64,000 bases of DNA from Rhizorhabdus dicambivorans (GCF_002355275.1 NZ_CP023450.1:62001-126000); one strand, 5' to 3'; positions 8,801 to 16,992 are shown, counted from the first letter of the stretch. Translations and numbers: made by a program. Notes: a model not told the origin generated them from the letters alone.

Positions 8801-9861
8801 GCGATGCCGCCGCGGCGGCGAAGCCCGCGATCGGCACCTTCGAACGCTATCTCAGCCTCTGGGTCGCGGCCTGCATCGTCGTCGGCATCGCGCTCGGCTA
8901 TGCGCTGCCCGGCTTGTTCGCGCGCGTCGCCGCGGCCGAGATCGCGAACGTCAACATCGTCGTCGCGGTGCTGATATGGCTGATGATCGTGCCGATGCTG
9001 CTCAAGATCGACCTGGGCGCGCTGGGATCAGTCAGGCGGCACTGGAAGGGCGTCGGTGTCACGCTTTTCATCAACTGGGCGGTGAAGCCCTTCTCGATGG
9101 CGCTGCTCGGCACCTTCTTCCTCGGCTATCTGTTCCGCCCCTGGCTGCCCGAGGCCGAGATCGGCTCCTATATTGCCGGCCTCATCCTGCTCGCCGCCGC
9201 GCCTTGCACGGCGATGGTGTTCGTCTGGTCCAACCTGTGCGAGGGCGAGCCTAATTACACGCTGAGCCAGGTCGCCTTGAACGACGTCATCATGGTGTTC
9301 GCCTTCGCGCCGATCGTCGCGCTGCTGCTCGGGGTCGCGTCGATCACGGTGCCGTGGGACACTTTGCTCATCTCGGTGCTGCTCTACATCGTCGTGCCGG
9401 TAATCGCCGCGCAGCTTGTCCGTCGCGCGCTGCTGGCCTCTGGCGGACAGCCGGCGCTCGATCGCCTGCTGGCAGCGCTCGGCCCCGTATCGCTGATCGC
9501 GCTGCTCACCACGCTGGTGCTGTTGTTCGGTTTCCAGGGCGAGGCGATCATCGCGCATCCGCTGGTCATCGCGCTCATCGCCGTGCCGATCCTCATCCAG
9601 GTCTATTTCAATGCCGGGCTCGCTTATTGGCTGAGCCGCCGCTTCGGCGTCGCCTGGTGCGTCGCCGCGCCCGCCGCGCTGATCGGCGCGTCCAACTTCT
9701 TCGAACTCGCCGTCGCCGCGGCGATCAGCCTGTTCGGCATCGGATCGGGCGCGGCGCTCGCCACCGTCGTCGGCGTGCTGGTCGAGGTGCCGGTGATGCT
9801 CTCGGTCGTCGCGCTCGTGAAGAAGACGCGGCCCTGGTATGAGCGGTCGTTGCCTGCATAA
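8797..9861 (+). CDS. acr3: Acr3 arsenite efflux transporter (first copy)
   Basis: A 354-residue inner-membrane protein with about ten hydrophobic helices, of the Acr3 family in the bile/arsenite/riboflavin transporter superfamily. The family signature APCTAMVFVW with its conserved Cys lies near residues 131-141. It expels arsenite using the proton motive force. The GTG start at 8797 overlaps the arsC stop (GTGA). It is about 90 percent identical by eye to the second Acr3 at 11853. It ends the first ars operon and is followed by a strong hairpin. Confidence 0.93.
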   Translation: MSDAAAAAKPAIGTFERYLSLWVAACIVVGIALGYALPGLFARVAAAEIANVNIVVAVLIWLMIVPMLLKIDLGALGSVRRHWKGVGVTLFINWAVKPFSMALLGTFFLGYLFRPWLPEAEIGSYIAGLILLAAAPCTAMVFVWSNLCEGEPNYTLSQVALNDVIMVFAFAPIVALLLGVASITVPWDTLLISVLLYIVVPVIAAQLVRRALLASGGQPALDRLLAALGPVSLIALLTTLVLLFGFQGEAIIAHPLVIALIAVPILIQVYFNAGLAYWLSRRFGVAWCVAAPAALIGASNFFELAVAAAISLFGIGSGAALATVVGVLVEVPVMLSVVALVKKTRPWYERSLPA

Positions 9862-9900
9862 TCCTGCGCGGCGCGTTCGCGATCATCAACGATAGAAGAC

Positions 9901-9936
9901 CTGGGCGGCCGCTCTCTCTCGGGATCGGCCGCCCAG
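9901..9936 (+). terminator. Hairpin terminator of the first ars operon
   Basis: Perfect 11-bp arms CTGGGCGGCCG and CGGCCGCCCAG surround a 14-nt loop, 40 bp after the acr3 stop. No T run follows, so termination may be inefficient. Confidence 0.6.
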
Positions 9937-10243
9937 TCGCATAGGCGATCGGCACGGGCTTCGCCCGCACCCAGCGGTCGCCGCTGGCGCGGCGGCGCTG
10001 TTCGTCGGGCCTCCCTCAAGGCGGGAGTGGTCGGCGCTCCCTTCTAGGCCCGCCACGGCGCGCTGCAAGTCCGGCTGCGCCGGACTGCTCCATTGCATTT
10101 CGCCCCTGCGGGTGCAGCCCGCCGCTTCGGCGGGCCTCTCCGGTCGCTCTCGCCGCCCACCCCCGCCTCGGGGGAGGCCATGGGGTTTTGGGCAGTGCTG
10201 GAGGCACCGATGGATTTCACCTTCCAACCGCCGTTTTTGGCTG
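9937..10243. other. Non-coding right part of the recombinase-trio element
   Basis: About 300 bp with no convincing gene. It is GC-rich and holds several short hairpins, for example AGTCCGGC-TGC-GCCGGACT near 10069 and GCCCGCC/GGCGGGC near 10116. Its style resembles the GC-rich leaders before other island genes here. It may contain recombinase-binding arms of the right end. Confidence 0.5.
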
Positions 10244-10257
10244 GACTGTCAGGATAT
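10244..10257 (-). repeat. Right terminal inverted repeat of the recombinase-trio element
   Basis: GACTGTCAGGATAT at 10244-10257 is the inverted partner of 872-885 (11 of 14 positions, GACTGTC core). It ends at the base before ArdC homology resumes with GTGGCC. Confidence 0.75.
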
Positions 10258-10479
10258 GTGGCCGAACTGACAGCAGCGCTGGTTGGCGCCGATGTGGGTC
10301 TCCCAACCACCCATCTCGACGACCACGCGGCTTATATCGGATCCTGGCTCGCCATTTTGCGCAAGGATAATCGCGCATTGCTGACGGCGGCTGCGCGAGC
10401 CGAGGAAGCCGCCGGGTTTCTGCTGCGGGCAACCGATCTCGCTTGCGAGGATGATCTGGACGAGCAGGCGGCTGCTTGA
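10258..10479 (+). pseudogene. ardC: 3' part of the interrupted ardC gene
   Basis: From VAELTAAL at 10258 the frame encodes the last 70 or so residues of an ArdC protein, including the LDDHAAYIGSW and LLTAAARAEEAAGFL segments. These align with the C terminus of the intact copy at 6530 (ELTASFL..., DHAAYIASW..., FTAASKAQAAADW). The frame matches the N-terminal half ending at 871. An ATG at 10210 inside the transposon end is in frame, but there is no sign that a free C-terminal peptide is made on purpose. Confidence 0.88.
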
Positions 10480-10496
10480 TCTCGCCATGTCGCCGA

Positions 10497-10538
10497 TTGC
10501 ACTATATCCATATATCCGCTATCGTGGATATATGGATA
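10497..10538 (+). promoter_or_regulatory. Promoter and operator overlapping the second arsR start codon
   Basis: TTGCAC (10497-10502) and TATCGT (10520-10525) are spaced 17 bp. Perfect 13-bp inverted arms TATCCATATATCC and GGATATATGGATA at 10505-10517 and 10526-10538 leave an 8-bp spacer containing most of the -10 box. The right arm includes the ATG at 10532, which lies seven bases after the -10 box. The transcript is therefore probably leaderless and blocked by ArsR at this site. Confidence 0.7.
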
Positions 10539-10870
10539 ACGAATCTGTCATCGTCGCGTTGGGCGCGCTTGCCCAAGCCACGCGCCTCGACGCCTTCCGC
10601 CTTCTGGTGCGTCACGAACCCGAAGGCCTTCCCGCCGGCGAGGTCGCCAAGGCGCTGGATGTCCCGCAGAACACGATGTCGGTGCATTTGGCGACCCTGG
10701 CGCGTGCCGGCCTGGTCACATCCGAGCGGCGCAGCCGGATCATCAACTACCGCGCCGATCTCGATGCGCTACGCTCCGTGATGCTGTTCCTCGTCAAGGA
10801 CTGCTGTGGTGGCCGGGCCGAGCTCTGCCATCCACTTGCGGATGAACTGCTTGCCTGTCGTGCTGCCTGA
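10532..10870 (+). CDS. arsR: ArsR-family repressor (second copy)
   Basis: A 112-residue winged-helix repressor (HTH in GEVAKALDVPQNTMSVHL; wing in SERRSRIINY) with a C-terminal As(III)-binding set KDCCGGRAELC. ATG 10532 is chosen because the conserved protein begins there and the upstream frame encodes promoter DNA. There is no ribosome binding site, in line with a leaderless message. It heads the second ars operon and presumably binds the 13-bp-arm palindrome over its own start. Confidence 0.9.
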   Translation: MDNESVIVALGALAQATRLDAFRLLVRHEPEGLPAGEVAKALDVPQNTMSVHLATLARAGLVTSERRSRIINYRADLDALRSVMLFLVKDCCGGRAELCHPLADELLACRAA

Positions 10871-10882
10871 AAGGACATCAAC

Positions 10883-11419
10883 ATGACGGATCGCCTGTTG
10901 AACGTACTGTTTCTTTGCACGGGCAATTCCGCCCGTTCCATCATGGCCGAGGCGATCCTCAGCCGTGAGGGGCTAGGCCGTTTCAAATCGTTCAGCGCCG
11001 GCAGCCAGCCCAAGGGCGAGGTCCATCCGTTCACCATTCATCTCTTGGAGAAGCTGAACTACGACGCAAGCCGGTTCCGCTCGAAGAGCTGGGAAGAGTT
11101 TTCCGGCCCCGATGCGCCGTCCTTGGATTTCGTGTTCACCGTTTGCGACAATGCCGCCAATGAGCTTTGCCCGGTTTGGCCGGGGCAGCCGCTGACCGCC
11201 AATTGGGGGGTGCCCGATCCGGCCGCTATCGAGGACAGCGAAACGGTGCAGCACGCGGCCTTCTTCGATACTTACAGGATGCTGTTCAATCGCATCTCGC
11301 TGTTCACCAACCTGCCGTTCGAAGGCCTCGACAAGATGAGTCTACAGAACCGGCTGAACCGGATCGGCAAGGAACAGGGCCGCGCCGACCTCCCAAGCGA
11401 AAAGGCACCCAGCGCATGA
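10883..11419 (+). CDS. arsC: Low-molecular-weight phosphatase-type arsenate reductase (second copy)
   Basis: A 178-residue paralogue of the reductase at 8273, with the same P-loop CTGNSARS near residues 12-19 and a similar KSWEEFSGPDAP segment. It converts arsenate to arsenite in the cytoplasm. An AAAGGA Shine-Dalgarno sequence lies about 10 bp before ATG 10883. The end overlaps the next arsC start (ATGA). Divergence from the first copy shows that the two operons are not a recent duplication. Confidence 0.9.
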   Translation: MTDRLLNVLFLCTGNSARSIMAEAILSREGLGRFKSFSAGSQPKGEVHPFTIHLLEKLNYDASRFRSKSWEEFSGPDAPSLDFVFTVCDNAANELCPVWPGQPLTANWGVPDPAAIEDSETVQHAAFFDTYRMLFNRISLFTNLPFEGLDKMSLQNRLNRIGKEQGRADLPSEKAPSA

Positions 11420-11856
11420 GCAATGCCGCAATCGATATCGTCATCTATCACAATCCCGAGTGTGGGACGTCGCGCAACACGCTGGCGATGATCCGCAACG
11501 CCGGGATCGAGCCGCATGTGATCGAATATCTCAAGACGCCGCCCAACCGCCCGCGCCTGGTTTCGCTCATCGCCCGCATGGGCATCAGCGCACGCCAGTT
11601 GCTCCGCGAGAAGGGCACGCCCTTCGCCGAGCTGGGTCTTGCCGATCCGACGCTCAGCGATGACCAGCTCATTGATGCGATGATCGAACATCCGATCCTC
11701 ATCAACCGGCCAATCGTTGTGTCGCCGCTCGGCGTGAAACTCTGCCGTCCATCGGAAGAGGTGCTCGATCTTCTCCCGTCCGCCCAGCGCGGGGCTTTCA
11801 CCAAGGAAGATGGCGAGCAGGTCATCGACGCCGCCGGCAAGAGGATCGGGGCGTGA
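11416..11856 (+). CDS. arsC: Glutaredoxin-dependent arsenate reductase (ArsC/Spx fold)
   Basis: A 146-residue thioredoxin-fold ArsC of the R773 type. The catalytic motif HNPECGTSRNTL lies near residues 11-22, and conserved Arg residues occur in the LINRPIVV and LCRPSE segments. It reduces arsenate with glutathione and glutaredoxin, a different chemistry from the phosphatase-like ArsC just upstream. ATG 11416 overlaps the upstream stop. Two unrelated reductases in one operon give redundancy for electron donors. Confidence 0.92.
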   Translation: MSNAAIDIVIYHNPECGTSRNTLAMIRNAGIEPHVIEYLKTPPNRPRLVSLIARMGISARQLLREKGTPFAELGLADPTLSDDQLIDAMIEHPILINRPIVVSPLGVKLCRPSEEVLDLLPSAQRGAFTKEDGEQVIDAAGKRIGA

Positions 11857-12920
11857 ACGCGACCGTTGCGGCACGACCCAAGCCGGCGATCAACAGCTTC
11901 GAACGCTATTTGAGCGTCTGGGTGGCGCTCTGCATCGCTGTCGGCATCGCGCTCGGCTATTCGCTGCCGAATCTGTTCGCAGCCATCGCATCGGCTGAGA
12001 TCGCGCGCGTGAACCTGGTCGTGGCTGTGCTGATCTGGCTGATGATCGTCCCCATGCTGCTCAAGATCGACCTCGGCGCGTTGGGGTCGGTTCGCCAACA
12101 CTGGAAGGGCGTCGGCGTCACCCTCTTCATCAACTGGGCGGTGAAGCCCTTTTCAATGGCGCTGCTCGGCACGCTGTTCCTGGGATGGCTCTTCCGGCCG
12201 CTGCTGCCGCAGGGCGAGATCAACGCCTATATCGCCGGGCTCATCCTGCTCGCCGCCGCCCCCTGCACGGCGATGGTGTTCGTCTGGTCGAACCTGTGCG
12301 ACGGCGAGCCGACCTATACGCTGAGCCAGGTGGCGCTCAACGACGTGATCATGGTCTTCGCCTTCGCACCGCTGGTCGGACTGCTGCTCGGGGTCGCCTC
12401 GATCACAGTGCCCTGGGACACGCTGCTCATCTCGGTCCTGCTCTATATCGTCGTGCCCGTCATCGTCGCGCAGATCATTCGTCGGGCGTTGCTATCGTCA
12501 GGCGGGCAGCCGGCGCTCGATCGGCTGCTGGCAACGCTTGGGCCGGTGTCGCTGGTTGCGCTGCTGACGACGCTCGTCCTCCTGTTCGGCTTCCAGGGCC
12601 CGGCGATCCTGGCTCATCCGCTGGTCATCGCACTGATTGCCATTCCCATCCTCATCCAGGTCTACTTCAATGCGGGCCTGGCCTATTGGCTCAGCCGGCG
12701 CTTCGGCGTGGCCTGGTGCGTCGCCGCTCCGGCCGCGCTGATCGGCGCGTCCAATTTCTTCGAGCTCGCGGTTGCAGCCGCGATCAGCCTGTTCGGCCTC
12801 AATTCCGGGGCCGCGCTCGCGACCGTGGTGGGCGTGCTGGTCGAGGTGCCGGTAATGCTGTCTGTCGTCAGCATCGTCAAGAAGACGCGGCCCTGGTACG
12901 AGCAACGCGTTCCTGCATGA
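11853..12920 (+). CDS. acr3: Acr3 arsenite efflux transporter (second copy)
   Basis: A 355-residue membrane transporter of the Acr3 family with about ten helices and the APCTAMVFVW signature. It is nearly the same along its whole length as the copy at 8797; most changes are near the N terminus and in GEPTYTL/GEPNYTL-type substitutions. The GTG start at 11853 overlaps the arsC stop and its end overlaps arsN2. The high similarity makes the two genes a possible site of homologous recombination that would delete or swap the DNA between them. Confidence 0.93.
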   Translation: MNATVAARPKPAINSFERYLSVWVALCIAVGIALGYSLPNLFAAIASAEIARVNLVVAVLIWLMIVPMLLKIDLGALGSVRQHWKGVGVTLFINWAVKPFSMALLGTLFLGWLFRPLLPQGEINAYIAGLILLAAAPCTAMVFVWSNLCDGEPTYTLSQVALNDVIMVFAFAPLVGLLLGVASITVPWDTLLISVLLYIVVPVIVAQIIRRALLSSGGQPALDRLLATLGPVSLVALLTTLVLLFGFQGPAILAHPLVIALIAIPILIQVYFNAGLAYWLSRRFGVAWCVAAPAALIGASNFFELAVAAAISLFGLNSGAALATVVGVLVEVPVMLSVVSIVKKTRPWYEQRVPA

Positions 12921-13348
12921 TCGCTACACTGCTGGATTCCAGGTCGCTTTCCGACCTGATGGCGGAGCTGAGCGCGGCGGGTCTGCCTGCCAGTGATCTC
13001 GCCGAGGCGGGACGCCGCTTCTTTCGGTTCGAGGATGATGTTGGCCTTGTCGGCTATGGCGGGATCGAAGGCGACGGCTCCGACCGCCTGCTGCGCTCGC
13101 TGGTCGTGAAGGCCGATCGGCGCGGATGCGGATTGGGCGGTGCCATTCTCACGGCAGTCGAACGCGCTGCAGCTGATGAGGGCGCGACTAGCCTGTACCT
13201 GCTCACCACGACCGCCGAGCCTTTCTTTCGCCGTCACGGCTATGAAACAGCCGAACGGACCGACGTTCCTGCCGTCATCGCGCAATCGGCCGAGTTCCGA
13301 TCGCTATGCCCGGCGAGCGCCGCCCTTTTGTACAAATGGATTGCCTGA
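12917..13348 (+). CDS. arsN2: ArsN2-like GNAT acetyltransferase
   Basis: A 143-residue GNAT-fold protein. The acetyl-CoA-binding motif is in [16 protein letters not shown] near residues 70-86, and the C-terminal region has the FFRRHGYE motif common in the superfamily. Genes of this type are annotated as arsenic-resistance N-acetyltransferase ArsN2. The related ArsN1 acetylates and inactivates phosphinothricin and arsinothricin, but the substrate here is inferred from family and position. It overlaps acr3 by 4 bp and arsH by one base. Confidence 0.82.
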   Translation: MIATLLDSRSLSDLMAELSAAGLPASDLAEAGRRFFRFEDDVGLVGYGGIEGDGSDRLLRSLVVKADRRGCGLGGAILTAVERAAADEGATSLYLLTTTAEPFFRRHGYETAERTDVPAVIAQSAEFRSLCPASAALLYKWIA

Positions 13349-14088
13349 TGTCGCGTCTTCGTATCCTTCCCGAACCCGATCACATGCCCGCGCTGGACCG
13401 CGCAATGATCCGGCCCGATCTCGCCGCCGGGCTCGGCGCGCTTGAGCCGAAACCTCGCATCCTCCTCCTCTACGGCTCGCTGCGCGAGCGGTCGTTCAGT
13501 CGTTTCGCGGTCGAGGAAGCGGCCCGGCTTCTCATCCTCTTCGGCGCCGAAGTGCGGATCTTCGATCCGTCCGATCTCCCGCTCCCCGACCAGATCAAGG
13601 ACGATGACCACCCGGCAGTGCATGAGCTTCGCGAGCATGCGCTCTGGTCCGAAGGCATGGTCTGGTGCAGCCCCGAGCGGCACGGCCAGATCACCGGCAT
13701 CATGAAAGCCCAGATCGACCATTTGCCGCTCGAATTCGGCGGCATGCGTCCGACCCAGGGCCGGACCCTGGCAGTCATGCAGGTTTCGGGCGGATCACAG
13801 TCGTTCAACGCGGTCAACACGTTGCGGCTGCTCGGGCGGTGGATGCGCATGTTCACCATCCCCAACCAGTCAAGCATCGCGATGGCGTTCAAGGAGTTCG
13901 ACGAGGACGGCCGTCTCAGAGCCTCAAGCTATTATGACCGGATCGTCGACGTCATGGAGGAGCTGGTGCGCTTCACGGTGCTGACACGTAGCCATGCCGA
14001 TCAGCTCGTGGACCGCTATTCGGAACGCAAGGCGGCAGCCGCCAAGCGCGACGCGGCACAATATCTGGCCTCACGGTCGACGGCCTGA
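13348..14088 (+). CDS. arsH: ArsH organoarsenical oxidase (NADPH-dependent flavoprotein)
   Basis: A 246-residue flavodoxin-like ArsH. The FMN phosphate-binding loop is [13 protein letters not shown] near residues 36-48; [24 protein letters not shown] and [13 protein letters not shown] are family hallmarks. ArsH oxidises trivalent methyl- and aryl-arsenicals to less toxic pentavalent forms. ATG 13348 overlaps the arsN2 stop (TGATG); the frame is open further upstream, but the conserved protein starts at [11 protein letters not shown]. It ends the second operon. Together with ArsI in the first operon the window covers two routes of organoarsenical detoxification. Confidence 0.92.
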   Translation: MSRLRILPEPDHMPALDRAMIRPDLAAGLGALEPKPRILLLYGSLRERSFSRFAVEEAARLLILFGAEVRIFDPSDLPLPDQIKDDDHPAVHELREHALWSEGMVWCSPERHGQITGIMKAQIDHLPLEFGGMRPTQGRTLAVMQVSGGSQSFNAVNTLRLLGRWMRMFTIPNQSSIAMAFKEFDEDGRLRASSYYDRIVDVMEELVRFTVLTRSHADQLVDRYSERKAAAAKRDAAQYLASRSTA

Positions 14089-14437
14089 CGGCCGGGCTCT
14101 TCCGACGCGGCGAGCGTGGATGCCGCTTTGTCCCTGTCGGGAGCCCGGTTCGCGGGAGCCCTTTCTTTAGGCTTCTCCGCGCCATGAATGCCTGACGCGA
14201 CAGGGCCTTCGCGCCTTTCGCCAGAGGATGCGGCACATGGGCCATCGCGCTGGCGGCGGCAACCCGAACGGCCCGGCCGTGTTGGCGCGCCGAGGCGCGC
14301 CTGCCCGCACCACCCGGACCTTATCGGGTTCCCCTTGGGCGTTGCCCGGCGGTGCCGCCGCCGCTTTTTCGATGGCCCGGAGGGTGCGCATCCGGCGGGA
14401 AGGCCGCCGGCCCTGCGACACGGAAAGGCAATCCCTC
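14089..14437. other. GC-rich leader region before the DUF2493 gene
   Basis: No gene was found in these 349 bp. A 15-bp block CTGCCCGCACCACCC at 14301-14315 is repeated at 16442-16456, in both cases about 130-137 bp before the next start codon and followed by a GGTTCCCC element. Short hairpin-forming segments are frequent. It is probably a transcribed or regulatory leader shared by several island genes. Confidence 0.5.
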
Positions 14438-15379
14438 ATGACCAGCTCCCTTTCAGCAGTGCTCCAAGCACTCGAACTCGGCCATCTCGACCTAACGGGC
14501 GACCAACGCTCGATCGAAGCGCCGCCACCGGCCGAGGCGCTCGAACAGACCGTCAGCGCCATCTGGAGCGATCTCTTCGCGCTCTTCCCCTTCACCGCGC
14601 TCGAACGCGACATCGAGGATCTGGGCTGGGGCTTCGTCAATCTCTTTCACCGCGCGGCCGCCAAGAAGCATCAGCTGATCGACCGCCTGACCGACGAGAT
14701 CCGGCTCCTGCTCGCCGAGCAGGACGGGTCGGAGATCGCGACCGCCGATCTCGAGGACAAGATCGATCTCGCCCGCAAGGTCGAGCAGTCCGCCCAGGCC
14801 TATGAGGGGATGCGCGACACCGCGGCGCGCCACTATCTGCACGAGACCGGTCGCTCTTGGGTGCCCGCGACCGGCAACCGCATCTCGCTCGGCACGACCG
14901 CTGCGATCGTCGATGGCCGGGCCTATTTGCAGGCGCGGCGCGAGCGGGTGCGCGATGCCAATATGGTCCATGGCACGCCCGTGGTCTTCGCCGGCGGGCG
15001 CCTTCGCTTCGCCAGCGATGACGAGGCTAAGCAGTTTGCCGACAATCTGCTGCGGACCCTCAAGGCCGTGCGCGAGCGTGTGGGCGACATGTATCTCGTC
15101 CATGGCGGCGACATGAAGGGCATCGAGCGTCTTGCAGCATCCTGGGCCGAGCAGAACGGCATCCAGCAGCTGCGGTTCGGCCTTGATCGCAAGCTCGGCG
15201 ATCGTGCCGGCTTCCGGCGCAACGAGCAGATGCTCTCGGTCAAGCCGCGCTACATCATCGCCTTCCAGGGCAACGGCGTCACCGAAAGGCTGGTAATTGA
15301 GGCCAAGGCGCGCGGCATCCATGTCGTCGATCGCCGCGGACCGCTCGGAACGCCGCCGGCGGCTTTATCCCGCGGCTGA
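14438..15379 (+). CDS. DUF2493-domain protein
   Basis: A 313-residue protein of unknown function common on alphaproteobacterial islands. The N-terminal 200 residues are helical. The C-terminal part (about 195-300) is a DUF2493/SLOG-type Rossmann-like domain with VVFAGGRLRF, the nucleotide-binding-like VHGGDMKGIERLAASWA segment and KPRYIIAFQGNG. Domains of this kind are thought to bind nucleotides or nucleotide-derived ligands. ATG 14438 follows a GGAAAGG sequence. A strong terminator lies 8 bp after the stop, so it is probably transcribed alone. Confidence 0.8.
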   Translation: MTSSLSAVLQALELGHLDLTGDQRSIEAPPPAEALEQTVSAIWSDLFALFPFTALERDIEDLGWGFVNLFHRAAAKKHQLIDRLTDEIRLLLAEQDGSEIATADLEDKIDLARKVEQSAQAYEGMRDTAARHYLHETGRSWVPATGNRISLGTTAAIVDGRAYLQARRERVRDANMVHGTPVVFAGGRLRFASDDEAKQFADNLLRTLKAVRERVGDMYLVHGGDMKGIERLAASWAEQNGIQQLRFGLDRKLGDRAGFRRNEQMLSVKPRYIIAFQGNGVTERLVIEAKARGIHVVDRRGPLGTPPAALSRG

Positions 15380-15386
15380 CCGCCGT

Positions 15387-15412
15387 GCCGGCCGCTTCGG
15401 CGGCCGGCTTTT
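15387..15412 (+). terminator. Rho-independent terminator after the DUF2493 gene
   Basis: Perfect 9-bp arms GCCGGCCGC and GCGGCCGGC with a TTCG tetraloop are followed by TTTT. This is a textbook intrinsic terminator. Confidence 0.85.
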
Positions 15413-15492
15413 CTCAATCTCACGAATGCCGGTGCCGGAGGGGAGGGGGCGGGGTGGATGCGTCCCTTGTTCCCTTTCGGAGGTTCCGCATC

Positions 15493-16164
15493 ATGTTCAT
15501 GCCCGATCGCGCCAGTGTGTGCGTGCTCCTTGCCTTCCGCGCCGCGCATGGCCGCCACTGGAATGCGAAGCTGCTGTCGTTATGGTCGACAGGCCGCGAT
15601 GTGGACGAAGCTGATGGCGCCTGCCTGCGGCATCTGCGCAACCGGGCGGGTCCCTCCTGGCTCCGCCAACTGACGCCGCGCCGCTGGCGCGCGATCGAAA
15701 GATTGGCGGCGCCCGGCGATCCGGTGCTTGCAGCCGTGTTTCTCGATCGTGCGCGCGCGTTTCATCGCGGCGCGCAGATTGGCGCATCTATTGCGCTTGC
15801 GCCGACACTGCACTCGCTCGCGATCTCCTGCGAACTGGGTTTGAAGGCGCATCTTTTGGGTCATGGCTGGACGGACGATGCGCTGGTCCGCGATATCCGT
15901 CATGACCTTGTCCGCGCCCTCGACGAGGCGCGGCAGCTAGGCCTGCCGGCGCCCGGTCGTCCGCTGACCGATTTCATCAAGAGCCTCGGCCCGGCCTATG
16001 CTGTGCATCGGATCGACGCGCTGGTGGCAGGTGGCTATGCCTGCGACATCGGCGCCGTGCTTTGCGAGACCACGCAGCTCCTCGATGCTGTGGCGGCCTG
16101 CCTGAGCCCAGCCATGCCAGGCGCCGCCACCTTGCCCACCTCCTCCTCATCCCCCTCCGCGTGA
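15493..16164 (+). CDS. Hypothetical protein with a HEPN-like segment
   Basis: 223 residues, not recognised as a characterised family. The middle (about residues 105-165) reads like a HEPN domain: ISCELGLKAHLLGHGW followed by RDIRHDLVRALDEARQLGL, the usual E..LKA.LL...HDL..L...A pattern. The Arg-to-His spacing (RDIRH) is one shorter than the classical Rx4-6H ribonuclease motif, so RNase activity is doubtful. ATG 15493 follows CGGAGG at a good distance. The last 30 residues are low-complexity Ser/Pro/Ala. Confidence 0.6.
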   Translation: MFMPDRASVCVLLAFRAAHGRHWNAKLLSLWSTGRDVDEADGACLRHLRNRAGPSWLRQLTPRRWRAIERLAAPGDPVLAAVFLDRARAFHRGAQIGASIALAPTLHSLAISCELGLKAHLLGHGWTDDALVRDIRHDLVRALDEARQLGLPAPGRPLTDFIKSLGPAYAVHRIDALVAGGYACDIGAVLCETTQLLDAVAACLSPAMPGAATLPTSSSSPSA

Positions 16165-16571
16165 TTGTGCAACGGACATCATGTCGAGCCCGCGAGAGGC
16201 CATGCGAAGGATCTACAATCCCGTCCTGCGGCTCAAGGGACGGGCAGATAAGGCACGGGCGTAAGGTCCGCGAGATGCCGGATCGGCGAGCCCAGCAAAG
16301 CCGGCAATATCGGCGGTTTCGATGGGTGGGCTCCGGTCATGGTCCAAGCGACGCACCGTCCTTCTCCTCATCTGACCCCTAAGCCGGCCGTCCGCCCCAT
16401 CCAACCCGCGAGCCATCGGGCCGAGTTGCCGTGTGCCACGGCTGCCCGCACCACCCCTTGTCTCGGGGTTCCCCGGCGCTGCGCTGCCGGTGGATGGGCC
16501 GTCCTGTCCGCCTTGGCCGGGGATCAGTCGAAGGGACGGTCCCTTGGACCCATATCGAAGGAACCCAGGCC
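16165..16571. other. Non-coding region and leader before ssb
   Basis: About 400 bp with no reliable gene. A 27-codon frame from ATG 16181 is possible but has no ribosome binding site. The second half (16430-16571) resembles the leader before the DUF2493 gene, sharing CTGCCCGCACCACCC at 16442-16456. Confidence 0.5.
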
Positions 16572-16979
16572 ATGCAGAACCTCGTCATCCTCGCCGGCAA
16601 TGTCGGTGGCACGCCGGAAACCCGCACCACCCAGGGCGGCACCCGCATCACCCATTTCAGCCTCGCCACTTCGCGCCCGAAGCGCGACAGCAACGGCAAG
16701 ATCCTGCGCGACGACAACAATCGCCGCCTCGAGGACACCGAATGGCACCGGATCACCTGCTTCAACGGCGTTGGCAAAACGGTCGAGCAATATGTCGACA
16801 AGGGCATGAAGGTCATGGTCCGGGGCCGTATCCACTACACCCGCTGGACCGACAGCGAGAATATCGAACGCTACGGCGTCGAGATCATCGCCGACGAGGT
16901 TACCTTCCTCACTCGCGCCAAGTCGAACGAGAATAGCGGCGGCGGCAACGAGCCCGAGGACGATGAAATCCCCTTCTGA
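16572..16979 (+). CDS. ssb: Single-stranded DNA-binding protein
   Basis: A 135-residue SSB with a complete OB fold (LVILAGNVGGTPETR at the start, FSLATSR, WHRITCFN, VRGRIHYTRW, VEIIADEV). It ends in the acidic tip DDEIPF that contacts partner proteins. It protects single-stranded DNA during transfer and replication; mobile elements often carry their own copy to suppress SOS induction in the recipient. The start is ATG 16572, since the OB fold starts there and upstream sequence matches the non-coding leader type. Its hairpin terminator follows directly. Confidence 0.93.
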   Translation: MQNLVILAGNVGGTPETRTTQGGTRITHFSLATSRPKRDSNGKILRDDNNRRLEDTEWHRITCFNGVGKTVEQYVDKGMKVMVRGRIHYTRWTDSENIERYGVEIIADEVTFLTRAKSNENSGGGNEPEDDEIPF

Positions 16980-16992
16980 GGTCGGACAGGGC

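Larger units (their letters stand above)
872..10257 (+). mobile_element. Tyrosine-recombinase-trio transposon carrying ardC and arsenic genes
   Basis: The element splits an ardC gene. Its ends are defined by the point where ArdC homology stops (871) and resumes (10264), and by imperfect inverted 14-mers at 872-885 and 10244-10257. The 6 bp outside the left end (GTCGCC) and right end (GTGGCC) match at 5 of 6 positions, as expected for a crossover spacer or short target repeat. It carries three overlapping tyrosine recombinases, an intact ardC and arsI-arsR-arsC-acr3. The layout recalls Tn554-type elements (TnpA/TnpB/TnpC) and recombinase-in-trio (RIT) elements, but the protein lengths (449, 595 and 720 residues) fit neither exactly. 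Boundaries are read from sequence; the family assignment is inference. Confidence 0.85.

Noticed and set aside
9901-9936. Hairpin after acr3 considered as the right end of the transposon
   Set aside because: It has no counterpart at the left end, and ArdC homology resumes only at 10258, which fixes the end at 10257.
16181-16264. 27-codon frame beginning MSSPREAMRR before ssb
   Set aside because: No ribosome binding site, no known family, and it lies in a region similar to other non-coding leaders.
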